A DNA stretch of 64,000 nt, taken from the NCBI RefSeq assembly GCF_932526225.1, contig NC_064043.1, positions 2,501,501-2,565,500 on the forward strand. The letters run 5' to 3'. Under the pieces are notes generated by a model. That model was not told where the DNA came from. It ran no database searches and worked only from the letters and a program-made list of their open reading frames with translations. The DNA is from Nematostella vectensis (Eukaryota; Cnidaria; Anthozoa; Actiniaria; Edwardsiidae). This document shows positions 33,762 to 46,131 of the stretch, piece by piece (the first letter of the stretch is position 1; each line of letters starts with the position of its first letter). Made by a program: the position numbers and the translations under genes.

Positions 33762-36700
33762 ATGTCGAGGCTTGGCTTTCTCGGAGGGCGCTGGACTTGG
33801 CATGCCTTCACTGTTGTTATTGCTCTGTTTGTCATTTCAACCCAAGGTATGTAACATAACAATTGTATTTGTATAATGCTCCATTTATTGGTTGATTGAA
33901 TCAATCGTCAGGTTGTAACAAACTGTACGTTTATGTTACATCTTTCGGGGGAGTTATAAACATGTCTATTTTGAACTCCGCTGTGTAACATTCGAATTCA
34001 ACCCAAATTTCTTGTCCGAATTCAACCCAAATTTCTTGTGACATCTTTTCAACAGATTCACTTGATATTGTGTTAGGTGAATCAATACTTCAATCGAGAT
34101 TATAGTAAATTACGTCTAGATGTTTACTTTCTGTTAAAATAAGTAAGTACATTGTTATATTTATATTTAAGTTAACGCGTGCATATATGGGAACGAACTG
34201 GAGTACTTGACTTGATGCATCATAAAACAAAACAACCTTCAAACTTGTATCAGTAAACAAATCAAGTCTACCTGGGTTAGATTTTGTTTGTTTTACTGAT
34301 TGTCAGTTCGCTTGTGTATCAGTTGAATAGTCCCTATGAACTTCTTTTTATTCTGACACAAAAGCAGCGTTAATCAACCGAAAGCATTTATTATCTAATG
34401 AATTGTTATTTTACCAATCCCAACGGTCTACTTCTCTGAATATTTTCTATCTAGCTTTGTGTCCTTTTCCTGGTCCCTAAAAAGAACTTGATGCTCAAGT
34501 GTGAGAGGAATTCATTAATTACAGTTCTTTCCTGTAAATCTGAAAAATTTCCAGCCATAACTTTACAAAATGCTTAGTGTATGTGTGAGGTGTAATTTAT
34601 TTTGTTTACATGTAGAGAATGAAACACTGACTGCATGCATTTTTTAATCCCCAGTTTCTTCTTCTGAATTCAAGTTCCTTGTTACACCCCTACCTTTTGC
34701 AACTGTGGCATTTGGTGCCAACTATGAGATGGATTGTAGAACAAATGACAAAAACGCCACCACATCCCTGTTCTTTAGAAAGAACCCAACATTTCCTTCA
34801 AAGGAAAAATACACAGAACCCAAAAAGCTTATTAAAGTTGGAGACATCTATTCAATTATTTATTTTGGCGTGAACGATTTTGGTGCATATCAGTGCCGCG
34901 CCACAAATGCTTCAGGATTTGTAATTCAAAATGTCGAAGTCAACTTATATGGTAGGCCTGATGTGACTCCAGATGTGAAAATAGTTCCCGATCAAGCTGT
35001 GGTACTCACTATTGGTCAACATGTAAATCTAACATGCATTTCTGCAACTCAAACCACTCTGAAATGGTTAAAGCAAGAGGATGGTAGTGATATTGAAATT
35101 CCTCTTAGTCAGACTGTCTCTACAAAAGATGTCAATACCAATCAACATAAGTTAATTTTAATGATCAAAGATACTCAGTTAGCTGGTGATGCAATGTATA
35201 AGTGTTTGATGATAGCAAGCAATGGAAAACAAAACTTTAAACTTGCATCAGTGATTATCTATGGTGAGTAGAGGTTATGTTTTATAATTACAAACAAGCT
35301 CTAACTTAGCAGATAATGCACTTATAAGGTTGGATAGGGCTGGGTCTCAGTACTTGGGCACTAGCACAACAAAACTATACATATAATTCTTGATTCATTG
35401 GAATCTTTGAATGGAATACCAGTACAATGGCAAATACAATATTGCAATTGTTTTTTTTTTCTTGCACTTGCATTCAACTGGAGGTGCTTACATCCTAGTG
35501 AAAACCAATGATTGCCACTAAGGGCATCCCTTTTAGATTCTTTGTTTTCTGTATTTAAAAATAGTAAATATAAAATGAGAGAAACAAAAAATACATTTAA
35601 ATAAAAAAAAGGCTTTAACAGATACAGTCCTTACTGTAATTATTAGTGTCTGTTTTGCATTTTAAATATCTCAAATATTTCAAATGTTCCTTTTTCTTTA
35701 GAGTGTTTGTAAATATATATTGCAATCATAATTGTTTTATTCTCTATTGTCACTTTTAGCTCCAGAAAAACCAAACATCATTTCTAAGTCTGCGAATGTG
35801 ACGAGGAGTGAGGGAGCAACTGTACAAATTGACTGCTTAGCAAGGGGTTATCCTTACATCAAGTCATTCAAGTGGTTCATTGATGGCAAAGAAATCACTG
35901 TACCAAATTGTAAAGTCACTGCCCTAAATAAATGTGAAAACTGGAGGTACATTATGTCAGTGCAGGTACCAAAAGATAGGGAAATGAAAAGTTTTTTGAC
36001 CATTAAGAACACGAAATATCCTGCAGACCATGGTGCTTACAGATGTGTTGCCATGAACTCAGAGGGTCAGGATGAAGCCACCATCTTCATTAATATTGAA
36101 GGTACAGTGCAATCAACACTAAACATAGAACCTATAAAGGTTGTTCTCACTACTACGGAAGTAAATGGAGACAGAAGGTGTCATACATTGTTAATTACTT
36201 TTATAGTGCATGGCTTAATCGCGATCACGAGTTTAGCCAAAACAGGGGATCTCGGCCTTGATATACACACATACAGTATACACAAGATTTGATAGAAAAT
36301 ACTAATCTTGAACTTGAAATTTTTTGATTGATTTTTAGCTTAAACTATAAAAATTCGCATAGTAAGGTTTAGTAAGTATTAACAGTAGTAACATTTCGGA
36401 AGATCAAAATGCATCTTATTCACTATTTATAAAGCCTCACAATGGAACTTTTAGCTTTATCTGTTCATCTACTATATGCAACCAGCTCCCCACCCTAACA
36501 CATGAACAAAACAGTGCACTTATGCTATGATTTTGATCTTTTATTTTAGCAAAACCAGTTCTTTCCAAAGAGCGTGATGTATTCCTTGAAGTGAAGAAAC
36601 TCAGTACTCAAGTGGAATGTACAGTCTTGCATGCCAACCCTAAAGCCTCATTTCAATGGGAGTTCCAAAAAATTAACCCTTTGTTTCCTGATCAGCCTCC

Positions 36701-39700
36701 TTTTGAGATCCTTTGGATGAATGTTACAGGGTACACTATAACACCTAGCATTGGGGTACCAACAGAAAAAAGCATTTTGTATATTCCGGCCAACTCAGAC
36801 CCCACTTACTTCAGGTGTATTGCTAAGAACAAGGTTGGAGCTAGCAATTGGACAGTCCAGTACAGACATTCAGGTGAGTAGAAAGATTTGATAGTGTCAC
36901 AAAAGTGAATACTTTTGTGTTGGATGACAGAGCACATGAGCTACATTTCTTGGGTAGGCGAACATGAAATTCAAATAAGCCCATTTCACTTACAATAAGG
37001 TGGAAAATTTCTTTAAGTACTTAGTGAGTAATAGTGAGCAAAATAACAAATGCAACTTTTTTTAATCGATGCGACTTTTGGTAAAGTGTCATTGAAATTT
37101 GTGCTTTTCGTCCCTGAGCCCACACACAGTGCAAGGATGCTCAAGGAAAAACTATCTAAAAAGCTGAAATCTCTGTATGTGCATTTCGGTCTCACTTTGT
37201 TTGTGTTTTGAAAATTAGCCCGTAATACAAGGAACCAATGGCCATTGTAAGAAATTGTGTCTTCTTTCTCTTTTTAGAATTGCGTATTTTTCAGGTTTTT
37301 TCATCATTTTTGGGTAGCCAGCATTTAAATAAGGTTTTCAGAATGTATGGGTAGCCAGATTTTTTTTTTGGGGGGGGGGGGATTCATAATGCATAGATAG
37401 CCAGCAGTTTTGTGGGGTTTTTAGAACGTTTTGCCAAGAAAAGGTGTGTGCTTTGAGTTTCATGTTTTAAAACTTGAGCACAATTGTTAAGCAATGTAAA
37501 AGGCATAGCCATGTCACTGTAGTGAACCGAAAAAATCAAACCATAAAATACACCTACTTGAAAAAATGTCAGTGCAAATGACAATTCAAAAGGTGACAAA
37601 ACCAAAAGGTGCTTATAAATGAAATCTAGTTATGTCAGAGCTATACATTAATAGCCTTTAATTGATTATTGCATGATTGATCCATGATTGCATTCCGCTG
37701 AGATATTATGGTAATACCGTTTGGTTGTGGAACTACCATTTGCCAATTGCCATGTAAACTGAATTATGGTAATACCGTTTGGTTGTGGAACTACCATTTG
37801 CCAATTGCCATGTAAACTGAATTTGCGCTGCATTTTTTTAAATAGGTGTATAAGCAAAAGTGCTGGTTACTTAAAGGCTGGGTTATGGTTTCACATTTAA
37901 ATCTAGCCTACTGTACGTGTAGTCGTTGACTTGCAAAAACTGGCAGGGTTGGAAAAAAAAGAAAAAATTTTAGCAAACAGATGACTGGTTTCAAAATTTA
38001 CGCTTTAAGATCTTATGTCGTTAGAAGGTAAAACCCTACTGTGTGCCTAAAAAAAATCTGCCCGAGCAGATACTGGAATTTATCAAAAGCTAAGCTGTTT
38101 GTTTCTCTCTCTGTCATGTTTCACTCATCTTAAAATGTGATTTAGGCATCGCTGTGGCATGTTCAAGCAATAATGTTTCCTCTTGTAATCAAATATTGAT
38201 TTCGTTTTTCCTCAGATGACACCGACTATGTGAAAATTAAGTTTCCACTCTACCGCCCTACGACTGTTGATGAGCATGATATACTAGAAATACACTGCAT
38301 TGCTTTCAAGCAGTTGGTAAACTCCAATGGCGTACAGTTTTTGCGAGGCAAACAAGTTCTGTCCTCAAGGGCTGATCCGAGAGTCAACATAACAAAAACA
38401 AACTTAGATGATGAGTTCTATAACCTCAAACTGACTATTATTAATGTCACAGTGAATGATTCAGGGATGTATGTGTGTGATGCTGTGGGACTTAAGCCTA
38501 AGAGGTTTATTAATGATTCAGTTAACATCAATGTCAAAGGTAAGGCTAAGTGTTTTCCCTTAGTTGTTAATGTGTCCCTCACATGTTATCAAATTTAGTA
38601 GGATTGTTTAGGAAACGCAGCAAACTTCAAAGGCCAAAATCTTTTTTTTTTTTTTGGCCCTGTCCTGTGGTTGTGTAATTGCACAAGTAGAGTGTAGTAC
38701 AAGAGAAAATGTTGTACCCACATGCTTTCTTGTACTGAACACTTGGTTTGTGCACAGTCGTGATCACGTGACAAGATTTTTCAACATCAGATAGCACCAG
38801 TTAGTAGAGAGTCATCCCTACTAACAATGATGTGAAAAACACAATCTTTGTGTAACTGTGTGTAAGTGTACATCAATCTCTCCCCCTCGAAATACAGCTC
38901 TAGCTCCTCCAAAAGTCTCCGGCCTTCTGAATCAGACAGTGAAGCGGGAGAGAGTGTCTGAGGTCAAACTGTTCTGCACAGCAACTGGGCACCCAACACC
39001 AAAGATCACATGGTTCAAGGGAACCCCACAAGGCTGGGGTGAGATCACAAACATCTTAAACCTTGTACGGGAGACTGGGTGTTCGAGAAGCCAAGCTGGG
39101 TTCTTCTTCTATCAGGACAGCATGGGGAGTCCTCTCATCATCTGTGAACCTAACAACAGAGGCTATTCCGGCACCTACAAGTGTGTTGCTACCAACAAGC
39201 TTGACACTGATTTTGCAACAGGATCCCTGAATGTTCTAGGTAATGTAACAGGATTCCTGAATGTTCTAGGTAATGTAACAGGATCCCTTAATGTTCTAGG
39301 TAATGCTACAGGATTCCTGCATGTTCTAGGTAATGTAACAGGATTCCTGAATGTTCTAGGTAATGTAACAGGATTCCTGAATGTTCTAGGTAATGTAACA
39401 GGATCCCTTAATGTTCTAGGTAATGTTACAGGATTCCTGCATGTTCTAGGTAATGTAACAGGATTCCTGAATGTTCTAGGGAATGTAATGTTCTGGGTAA
39501 TGTGACAGGATTCCTGAATGTTCTAGGTAATGTAACAGGATTCCTGAATGTTCTAGGTAATGTAACAGGATTCCTAAATGTTCTAGGTAATGTAACAAGA
39601 TTCCTGAATGTTCCAGGTAATGTAACAGGATTCCTGAATGTTCTAGGTAATGTAACAGGATTCCTGAATGTTCTAGGTAATGTAACAGGATTCCTGAATG

Positions 39701-42700
39701 TTCTAGGTAATGTAACAAGATTCCTGAATGTTCCAGGTAATGCAACAGGATTCCTGAATGTTCTGGGTAATGTAACAGGATTCCTGAATGTTCTAAGTAA
39801 TGTAACAAGATTCCTGAATGTTCCAGGTAATGTAACAGGATCCCTGAATGTTCTAGGTAATGTAACAGGATTCCTGAATGTTCTAGGTAATGTAACAAGA
39901 TTCCTAAATGTTCCAGGTAATGTAACAGGATTCCTGAATGTTCTAGGTAATTTATGTATAGGTTAAACGGATCCCTGAATAGCAATTGGTATAAAATGTC
40001 ATTGTATTACACTTTCAGAGAAAGCAAAGATAGTGTCACCGAAAAGCAAAACAGTTCTTGTGCGCCCTGAAGAACACTTCAATCAAAGCTGCCATGCGAG
40101 CGGCAACCCTGTACCCAAAGTAATGTGGATGCGACCTGGTAAAGCTGGTACCAAGGTCCTTAGCACAGGCCAAGGAAGTGCCCTACTTGTGATTGACAAG
40201 ATGTCAAAAGACGATATTGCTAACTACACATGTAATGCAACCAACTATAAAACAGACTCCTTAGTGTTTGCTTTGAAAATAGGTATGAATGTAGCAGATT
40301 TGCATCATTGGAAGAAACACTAATACAAAACTTTTATGCTATAGTTATGATAGAAAATTGTTTTGTTTTTGGACTTTGTCCGGGGGAAGGGGGTGGGGGC
40401 GTTGGGTGGCACAATTTGCTGGCTGACGAGAAGTCAGCGATACTCTACCAGAAGATGCAGTCCACCCAGAAGGGCAAAGGACATGACAAATGAAACTGAA
40501 ACTGCAAATTGTAATATCAAATAAGTAAAACGTAGAAATTTAAACAGCGTTTTGATTTTCTAGATTTACCAGTCTCTAGCCAGGCTACGCCGCTTCTTAC
40601 CACGGGTGAGGTCACAGGAATCGTAATAGGCTGTGTGGCATTTGTATTTTTTATTTTGATAATCTTTGGGATCATGTACTGGAGACACAAGCAAGAGATT
40701 AAAGAGTACCGCGAGATCTACTTCCTGAGGACAGGGCAGTCAGACTATAAGGTGAGAGAACAGGACAGACAGAACAGGTTAGTTCTGCAAGACAGACATA
40801 GACCATTTCATTACGGAAGAGTTAACTGTATTATTAGTCATACACTTCAAAATGTATATAGGTGAGACTTGGTTTGCTCTTATAGCTGGATCCAGACCGA
40901 AGCCTTTTGGAGCAATGCAACGACCTTCCTTATGACCACGACTTTGAGTTCCCAGAAGAAAGACTCGTTCTTGGAAAATCCCTCGGCCAAGGCGCATTTG
41001 GCCAGGTGCTTCGTGCTGAAGCTATTGGGATGTCTGCATTCAAACCCAGAGACAAAGCGCCGGAAGCTGTTAAGATGAGGGACAAGTTTAGGAGATCATT
41101 CAGGAAGAAAGGGGCAGAGTATAACAGCATGAGAAGCACGAAGACCACTGTTGCTGTAAAATGCCTTAAGGGTAAGTGAATAGAAACTGTCTCAAGAAGG
41201 TGCTCCGCTTTTACAAGCAAATATTATGAACACTGGAAATGTAAAATATAAATAAAATAGTCAAAATGCAGGAGCCAAAAAACACTATGCTATTATCTCT
41301 ATGTTACTGTTCAACTATCTTAGTATTTGAATTTGACAAATCTTTGAGCGTCTTGATACTCTAAAGTGGATGACGCTAACAAAAATATTCCTTTTTAATT
41401 TAGAAGGAGCAAGCGAAAGTGACTACAAAGACCTGGCCTCAGAGCTCAAGATCCTTATCCATGTGGGCGAACACAAGAACATCGTGAATGTGCTCGGCGC
41501 ATGCACGCGAGGCAGAAGACTCATGGTCATCATAGAGTTTGCACCCTACGGCAACTTGCTAAGTTTTCTTCGAGCAAGACGCGAGGTCTTTGAGCCGACT
41601 TGGACCAAAACTAACCCCGATCCAGAAGCTGAGTATACGCTTGTGGACACATCGATGGCCTCCTATCAGATCTCCAAGGGAATGGAGTTTTTAGCCAGGA
41701 AAAAGGTGTGTAATTTCCATAAACAATCCAGTCATCCGCACTATGAGCCATCATCTCCATTACCACCGCCATTAAATCCTCCTGTGTTAATCCTTCTCCC
41801 CCCCCTCTCCTCACAGGTGGAATCACATGTGGCTCAGTGTTAGCGCATCAGCATACGGAGCCTCTCACCTCTGCTTAAACAAATTCGATTCATACTTTCA
41901 TAACGTAACAGCAATCCCGGTGCAAATCCCGATATGTTCTTTGCTTTCCCCATTAGTGCGTACACCGTGACTTGGCGGCCCGTAATGTGCTAGTAGGACC
42001 GGACTATGTCATGAAAGTGTCCGACTTTGGTTTGGCGCGTGACATCTACCAGGATGACCTGTATGTTAAAACGACAAGCGGTCTGCTGCCCGTCAAGTGG
42101 ATGGCACCAGAATCTCTCTTTGATCGCGTCTACACGGAGAAGACTGATGTGTAAGAAGGATGCAAAAAGCTCTCTTGTTTCTGTCTCTTGTCCAGAAATC
42201 ATAACCCCTTTTGTTTTTTCATCAATCACGCAACCGTTTTACCCAATTTTACCCCTGTGTTTCACACTCTACTTGCGGCCGAACTTACCAGGTCAATGTT
42301 AATTCAACTATCCTTCACCACCAGGCGGTCGTACTAACCAGGTCATTTAGAATTAACTCAACTATATTTCACCACCAGGCGGTCATACTTACCAGGTCAA
42401 TTAATGTAAACTTAAATATCCTTCACCACCAGATGGTCGTACTAACCAGGTTTCTTAATGTTAACTCAACTATCCTTCACCACCAAGCGGTCGTACTAAC
42501 CAGGTCCCATTTCTCATTCTAGCTGGTCATTCGGCATTCTGCTTTGGGAGATCATGACACTTGGCGGCACGCCGTACCCAGGCCTCCCGACCGAGCAGCT
42601 CCTGGACTACCTTAGTGAGGGTCAGCGGATGGCGCAGCCGCAGAACTGCCCTCTAGAAATCTACACGATCATGCGCGACTGCTGGATGCAGCTGCCAGAT

Positions 42701-44087
42701 CAGAGGCCTCACTTTGGCACGCTTGTTGAGAGACTTGGTAACGTCTTGGAGAGGAACGTTGCTAAGGTAGTTAACGTTGCTAAGCCGGCTATTGTTGCGA
42801 AGGTAACTTACGTTGCTAAGGCAGCTAACGTTGCTAAGCTTACTTTTTTAGTGGTGCCAAAGCGCCCAATGTAAAAAGGAATAAAAAGGTTTGCACTTGA
42901 TAAATACCAGATTGCCGTTCAAACCTGAGGCAAATGCGGGGAATCTCTCCTTTGAACATTAAAATTGAAATAACCGAGAAGGTCACAACAAGGATGATTG
43001 CAAAATCTTGCCGTCGTATATCTCTTAGAATGGAGTTTTACCAGGGACACATGGGCTTCGAAGACGCGCCCGAAAAGAGTACCTACACGCTAAACACTCA
43101 ATTCTTAACTAGTTACTACAAAGATTCAAAAGAAACAGAAATATAATCAGACTACAATCTTTTTTCTACCTTAGTGAACACAGATAGTTGGGTTTTCAGT
43201 GCACACGTCCTCGTCCTCGCTAGACCGTGAAACTTGGTGTTTTCACGTTTGTGGACAGAGGCTGAAATATACCAGGCATTTTCACGTTATTGTTTTAAAT
43301 TATATATGTTTTTTTTGTCGTTGCTGTCGCCCTTGCTCAAACTCCCTACTGAAAACGATTGTTGGGTTAGCTCTTACTAAAAACTGTGGTTGGTTTTGCA
43401 GGACAATCCTTACCTCCAGCTTCTAGCAGATGACAAAACTGGAGCAACAGACTACTACTTGACTCCATGCGATGAGAGACTGCAGAGAAAGAGGACAGAA
43501 GGGGTGGACGGATACGAGGAGCCCAACACCTCCCCCCTGGGGGAGCCCTCCTCTAGGTAACTAATACGCCCCCATACCCTCCTTTAAATGTTAGACATCC
43601 GTATGAGGGTCCAAGGAGCCCGACCGGCACTCCCCCCAAGGGAGGTTACTATTTCGTTTCCCCGCACCCTCTGTCATTTTTCGCCATTTCACACACCCCA
43701 TCCGGATACGAGGAGCCTTAAAATCCGGGGAGCCTTCCTGTAAGGCAATATTCAAACAGTTTAATTGATTTCCTTTGTGCGTTTTGCAGGTACAATTCTC
43801 CGTTGCCGTCATTGCCGCCCGACGTCCACGAGGCGTCCGACGACGAGATCGCAAATTCACCCCTGCCTAGCGTCCCTCCCTCGTATGACGAGGCTACAAA
43901 GCGAAATAATCACCATGACAACCATGGCAGCGCTGAGAGCGGCATAGACGTGAACGACAAGCCTGTCGAGCGGGCAGAGGAGCAGCGTTTGTTATTAGAA
44001 CCACCGGACGACCACGAGTACGTCAACGCAAATGCCGACAGAGGAAAGGGCAAAGGCAAGGGCAAAAGGCTAGAGTCACTCGTATGA
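33762..44087 (+). CDS. VEGFR: Gene C2: VEGFR-like receptor tyrosine kinase, 7 Ig domains
   Basis: Fourteen exons: 33762-33846, 34655-35263, 35760-36101, 36550-36873, 38216-38539, 38898-39239, 40019-40282, 40564-40751, 40886-41171, 41404-41705, 41957-42150, 42523-42766, 43402-43556, 43790-44087; about 1318 residues. Order: signal peptide; Ig1+Ig2 on exon 2; Ig3 to Ig7 on exons 3-7; transmembrane helix about residue 775-800 ([20 protein letters not shown]); juxtamembrane [10 protein letters not shown]; kinase with [12 protein letters not shown] (41150-41161), [16 protein letters not shown] (Asp about 1027), DFGLARDIY (Asp about 1045), a canonical APE and [14 protein letters not shown]...VNVLGACT and the juxtamembrane are VEGFR-like, TLGGTPYPG is FGFR-like. 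A basic insertion of about 37 residues precedes VAVK. The tail holds NPY and DYY tyrosines, PPSY, EYVNA (Grb2-type), GKGKGKGKR and a terminal ESLV PDZ-ligand-like end. The role is a plasma-membrane receptor for VEGF/PDGF-type ligands (family knowledge). Confidence 0.95.
36965..37272 (-). repeat. Dispersed repeat, copy 2
   Basis: Inverted relative of 2262-2580 (see that entry), in the C2 intron between the Ig4 and Ig5 exons and antisense to C2. Both copies thus sit antisense in introns of Ig receptor genes. Confidence 0.75.
37704..37823. repeat. Two-copy 58-59 bp tandem duplication
   Basis: Two near-identical units starting ATTATGGTAATACCGTTTGG and ending GCCATGTAAACTGA, in the C2 intron before exon 5. 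Confidence 0.9.
39213..39955. repeat. 30 bp minisatellite spanning the C2 Ig6 exon end and donor
   Basis: About 25 copies of a 30 bp unit made of the last bases of exon 6 (ACAGGATCCCTGAATGTTCTAG) and its donor sequence GTAATGTA. Every unit therefore carries a copy of TCTAG/GTAATG. The unit length is a multiple of three, and the frame stays open to 39505, encoding [10 protein letters not shown] repeats with an NVT glycosylation sequon in each. Confidence 0.95.
42290..42510. repeat. About 58 bp intronic tandem repeat (gene C2 copy)
   Basis: Four imperfect units with TATCCTTCACCACCA, GCGGTCGTACTAACCAGG in the intron between the DFG exon and the last kinase exon. It is the inverted counterpart of 15715-16020 in the same intron of gene B. 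Confidence 0.85.
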
Positions 44088-44400
44088 GGCTTAGAGAAAC
44101 AAGGAGGAAAATGGAAGTGTTGTTGAGCAGAAGCTAGTCTCTCGTAAGCGACTCGCCGCTTATTGTTGGACGTCGCATCCTTTCCGGCCATTGTCACGTC
44201 CACGAGAAAATGAGTGCGTTGTCCATCCCCACGATGGACAAAGGTTGATAACGCACGTGACGGCCCGCTGAAAGCTCCCGATCTTACAAGACCGGGCCCT
44301 AACAGGGGGGAAGGGGTCTGAAACCCCGATTTGAGATATTGATCGGCTCGATGGATAACAGAAGTGGAACTCGAAGAAAAAAAGAGTCATAATAGTCTTA
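44088..44400. other. 3' flank of gene C2
   Basis: Downstream of the C2 stop codon; presumably 3' UTR and flank. No further gene or clear polyadenylation signal seen. Confidence 0.4.
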
Positions 44401-44410
44401 CTCACATGCG

Positions 44411-45044
44411 ATGAATAGTAAAATACTCAAAGTAAAAAAATATTATATAGAAGAATTTATAGATGTATTAGGTAAGAGAAACAAACGTTCATTCAAATTT
44501 TCTTTGCTAGAAGTAATTTCGGCGCGTCTGAACCCTCTTACTGTAAAATTAGAGACGTCCCAAGATTTTTATATGAAAAAAAAGCACACGATGTCTGATC
44601 AACTCCAGAGCTTTCTAACATCATTAGTTAGATAAAAGCCCCGTTCAAACTATGATGATGAGTAAAAACACAATTTTCAATTCAAAAGATTTTCTCCTTT
44701 TTAACGATTCGTTGCTGGATGGATTGTCAGATTATCTAGGGATTCACAGTATTAAATTTGACAGTAAACCAAGCATTTTTTCCAACCTATCAATATTTGA
44801 ACTAGGCGTAGAGTTAATTGGTATGTCTGTACACCGATAGGAGATATTGTAGTGTATAATACTGAAATAGGTCCACAGGTTAAAAACGAATTGTGATATT
44901 TGAAGACTTCTATCCTTCGAAGAGGTCTATAATTTATTTATTTAATATCTAGGTAAAATGTTGAGCAATGACATGTTTCAAGAAGAATTTATCAAACAAG
45001 TTTTATTGGATTGTTTTATTGAAACCATTATGGAAGATTACTAA
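44411..45044 (+). other. AT-rich stretch with three closely spaced mini-ORFs, origin unknown
   Basis: Markedly AT-rich sequence on the plus strand with intronless ORFs in sequence: 44411-44635 (74 codons, lysine-rich), about 44652-44840 (62 codons) and a 28-codon one near 44958-45044. Spacing is short and composition differs from the flanking genes. I recognise no family. It could be the eroded remains of an integrated mobile or virus-like element, or chance ORFs in AT-rich DNA. Confidence 0.3.
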
Positions 45045-45269
45045 ATATAGATTGTTTGATAAGCTTTTAAACTTTTTAGTATAATCGTTTTGCCAAGGTT
45101 GTTGTTACGTGGGCATGGTTCTGATCTAATATTGTTGTCTCAAGACAATCAGCGGATATATATCAAAGACAGGCCTTCTCCTGGGTTACAACTTCTATAT
45201 CCATATGAGTGCAAATTTCTTTCCGTCGTCTTTTTTCTCCTTCAAACTATTGTGCGATTATTAAAGTTT

Positions 45270-45715
45270 CGTTCTCAATAGATTCAGAAGATGGCATTTT
45301 TATTTATTGTAGTCTTGTGTGGCACATTCTCGGATATGCGTCTCCGGTTAACTTGCCAGATTATGTGTGCCAGCTTGTAGAATGTATTCAGAAATCTGTT
45401 CTACATATTATCTGTCCCGAGCTCTCCTATGATGTCGCCCTTGAGGACTGTAGCTTACACGGGCTGGATGAGCGCCGCGTTACTGCGTGCTGTAATACCA
45501 TCCCAAGTATCCCCAGTCGTCGGGTTTTTGTGCTCCTGTTGGCTTGACCATCTCTCAGATGCTACTAGGAGTGTCCTGTCCCTAGGACAGAACAACTTGG
45601 CAATCTCGTAACGTATAAATATGTATAGCTTCCAATAGCTATCGACCACCCATGTAAGTTAGTCCTGGAGACTACGATCAATGGTAATAAACTGATTATT
45701 ATTATTACATTATTA
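45270..45715 (+). pseudogene. LINE retrotransposon 3' fragment (reverse-transcriptase C-terminal remnant)
   Basis: Plus-strand reading about 45290-45547 contains a degraded version of the conserved region that follows the reverse-transcriptase domain in L2/CR1-like LINEs (phrases GYASPVNLPDYV, CIQKSVLHIICPELSYD, LDERR). The fragment ends at about 45690-45715 in AATAAACTG and an ATT-rich tail, as LINE 3' ends do. It is 5'-truncated and has no intact ORF. The clade is a guess from phrase similarity. Confidence 0.65.
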
Positions 45716-46131
45716 TGAAATAGAATAAACGCCCCCTCCGCGATAAGCGCTCCCATTCCAATAACCCCCCTCCACAAATGACCATAGGGGAATTGAATAA
45801 GGGTTCTCAAATCATTACGTTATATTACGTAATTTTAACCAACGTGTCTCATCGGCTCTGAGAGGCTGGTGGGCTAAGAATTGGTACAATAGTTGGCGCG
45901 GCCAACTTCTATTTATCAGCTTGAGCTTCCTTTATATCAACCCCCCCTCGCCTTGGCTTATGCACGGTCAACCAAGAAACCCCTCTATATATAGCAATGA
46001 AACGCCAATTTCATAAAACAACTGCTGTAGACGATAAATTCCATGATTAGTATTGAGAACACATTGCAATGGCATTTTTGCTTTTTACAGAAGTTTGCTT
46101 TGTGGATTTTTTGCGTCCCGTCTGGTATGCT

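Noticed and set aside
39476-39985. 169-codon minus-strand ORF with [10 protein letters not shown] repeats
   Set aside because: Antisense reading of the 30 bp repeat in gene C2.
33762-44087. Assignment of C2 and B as FGFRs
   Set aside because: TLGGTPYPG and other phrases are FGFR-like, but seven Ig domains, the DPD...LPYD juxtamembrane and SELKILIH...LGACT favour VEGFR.
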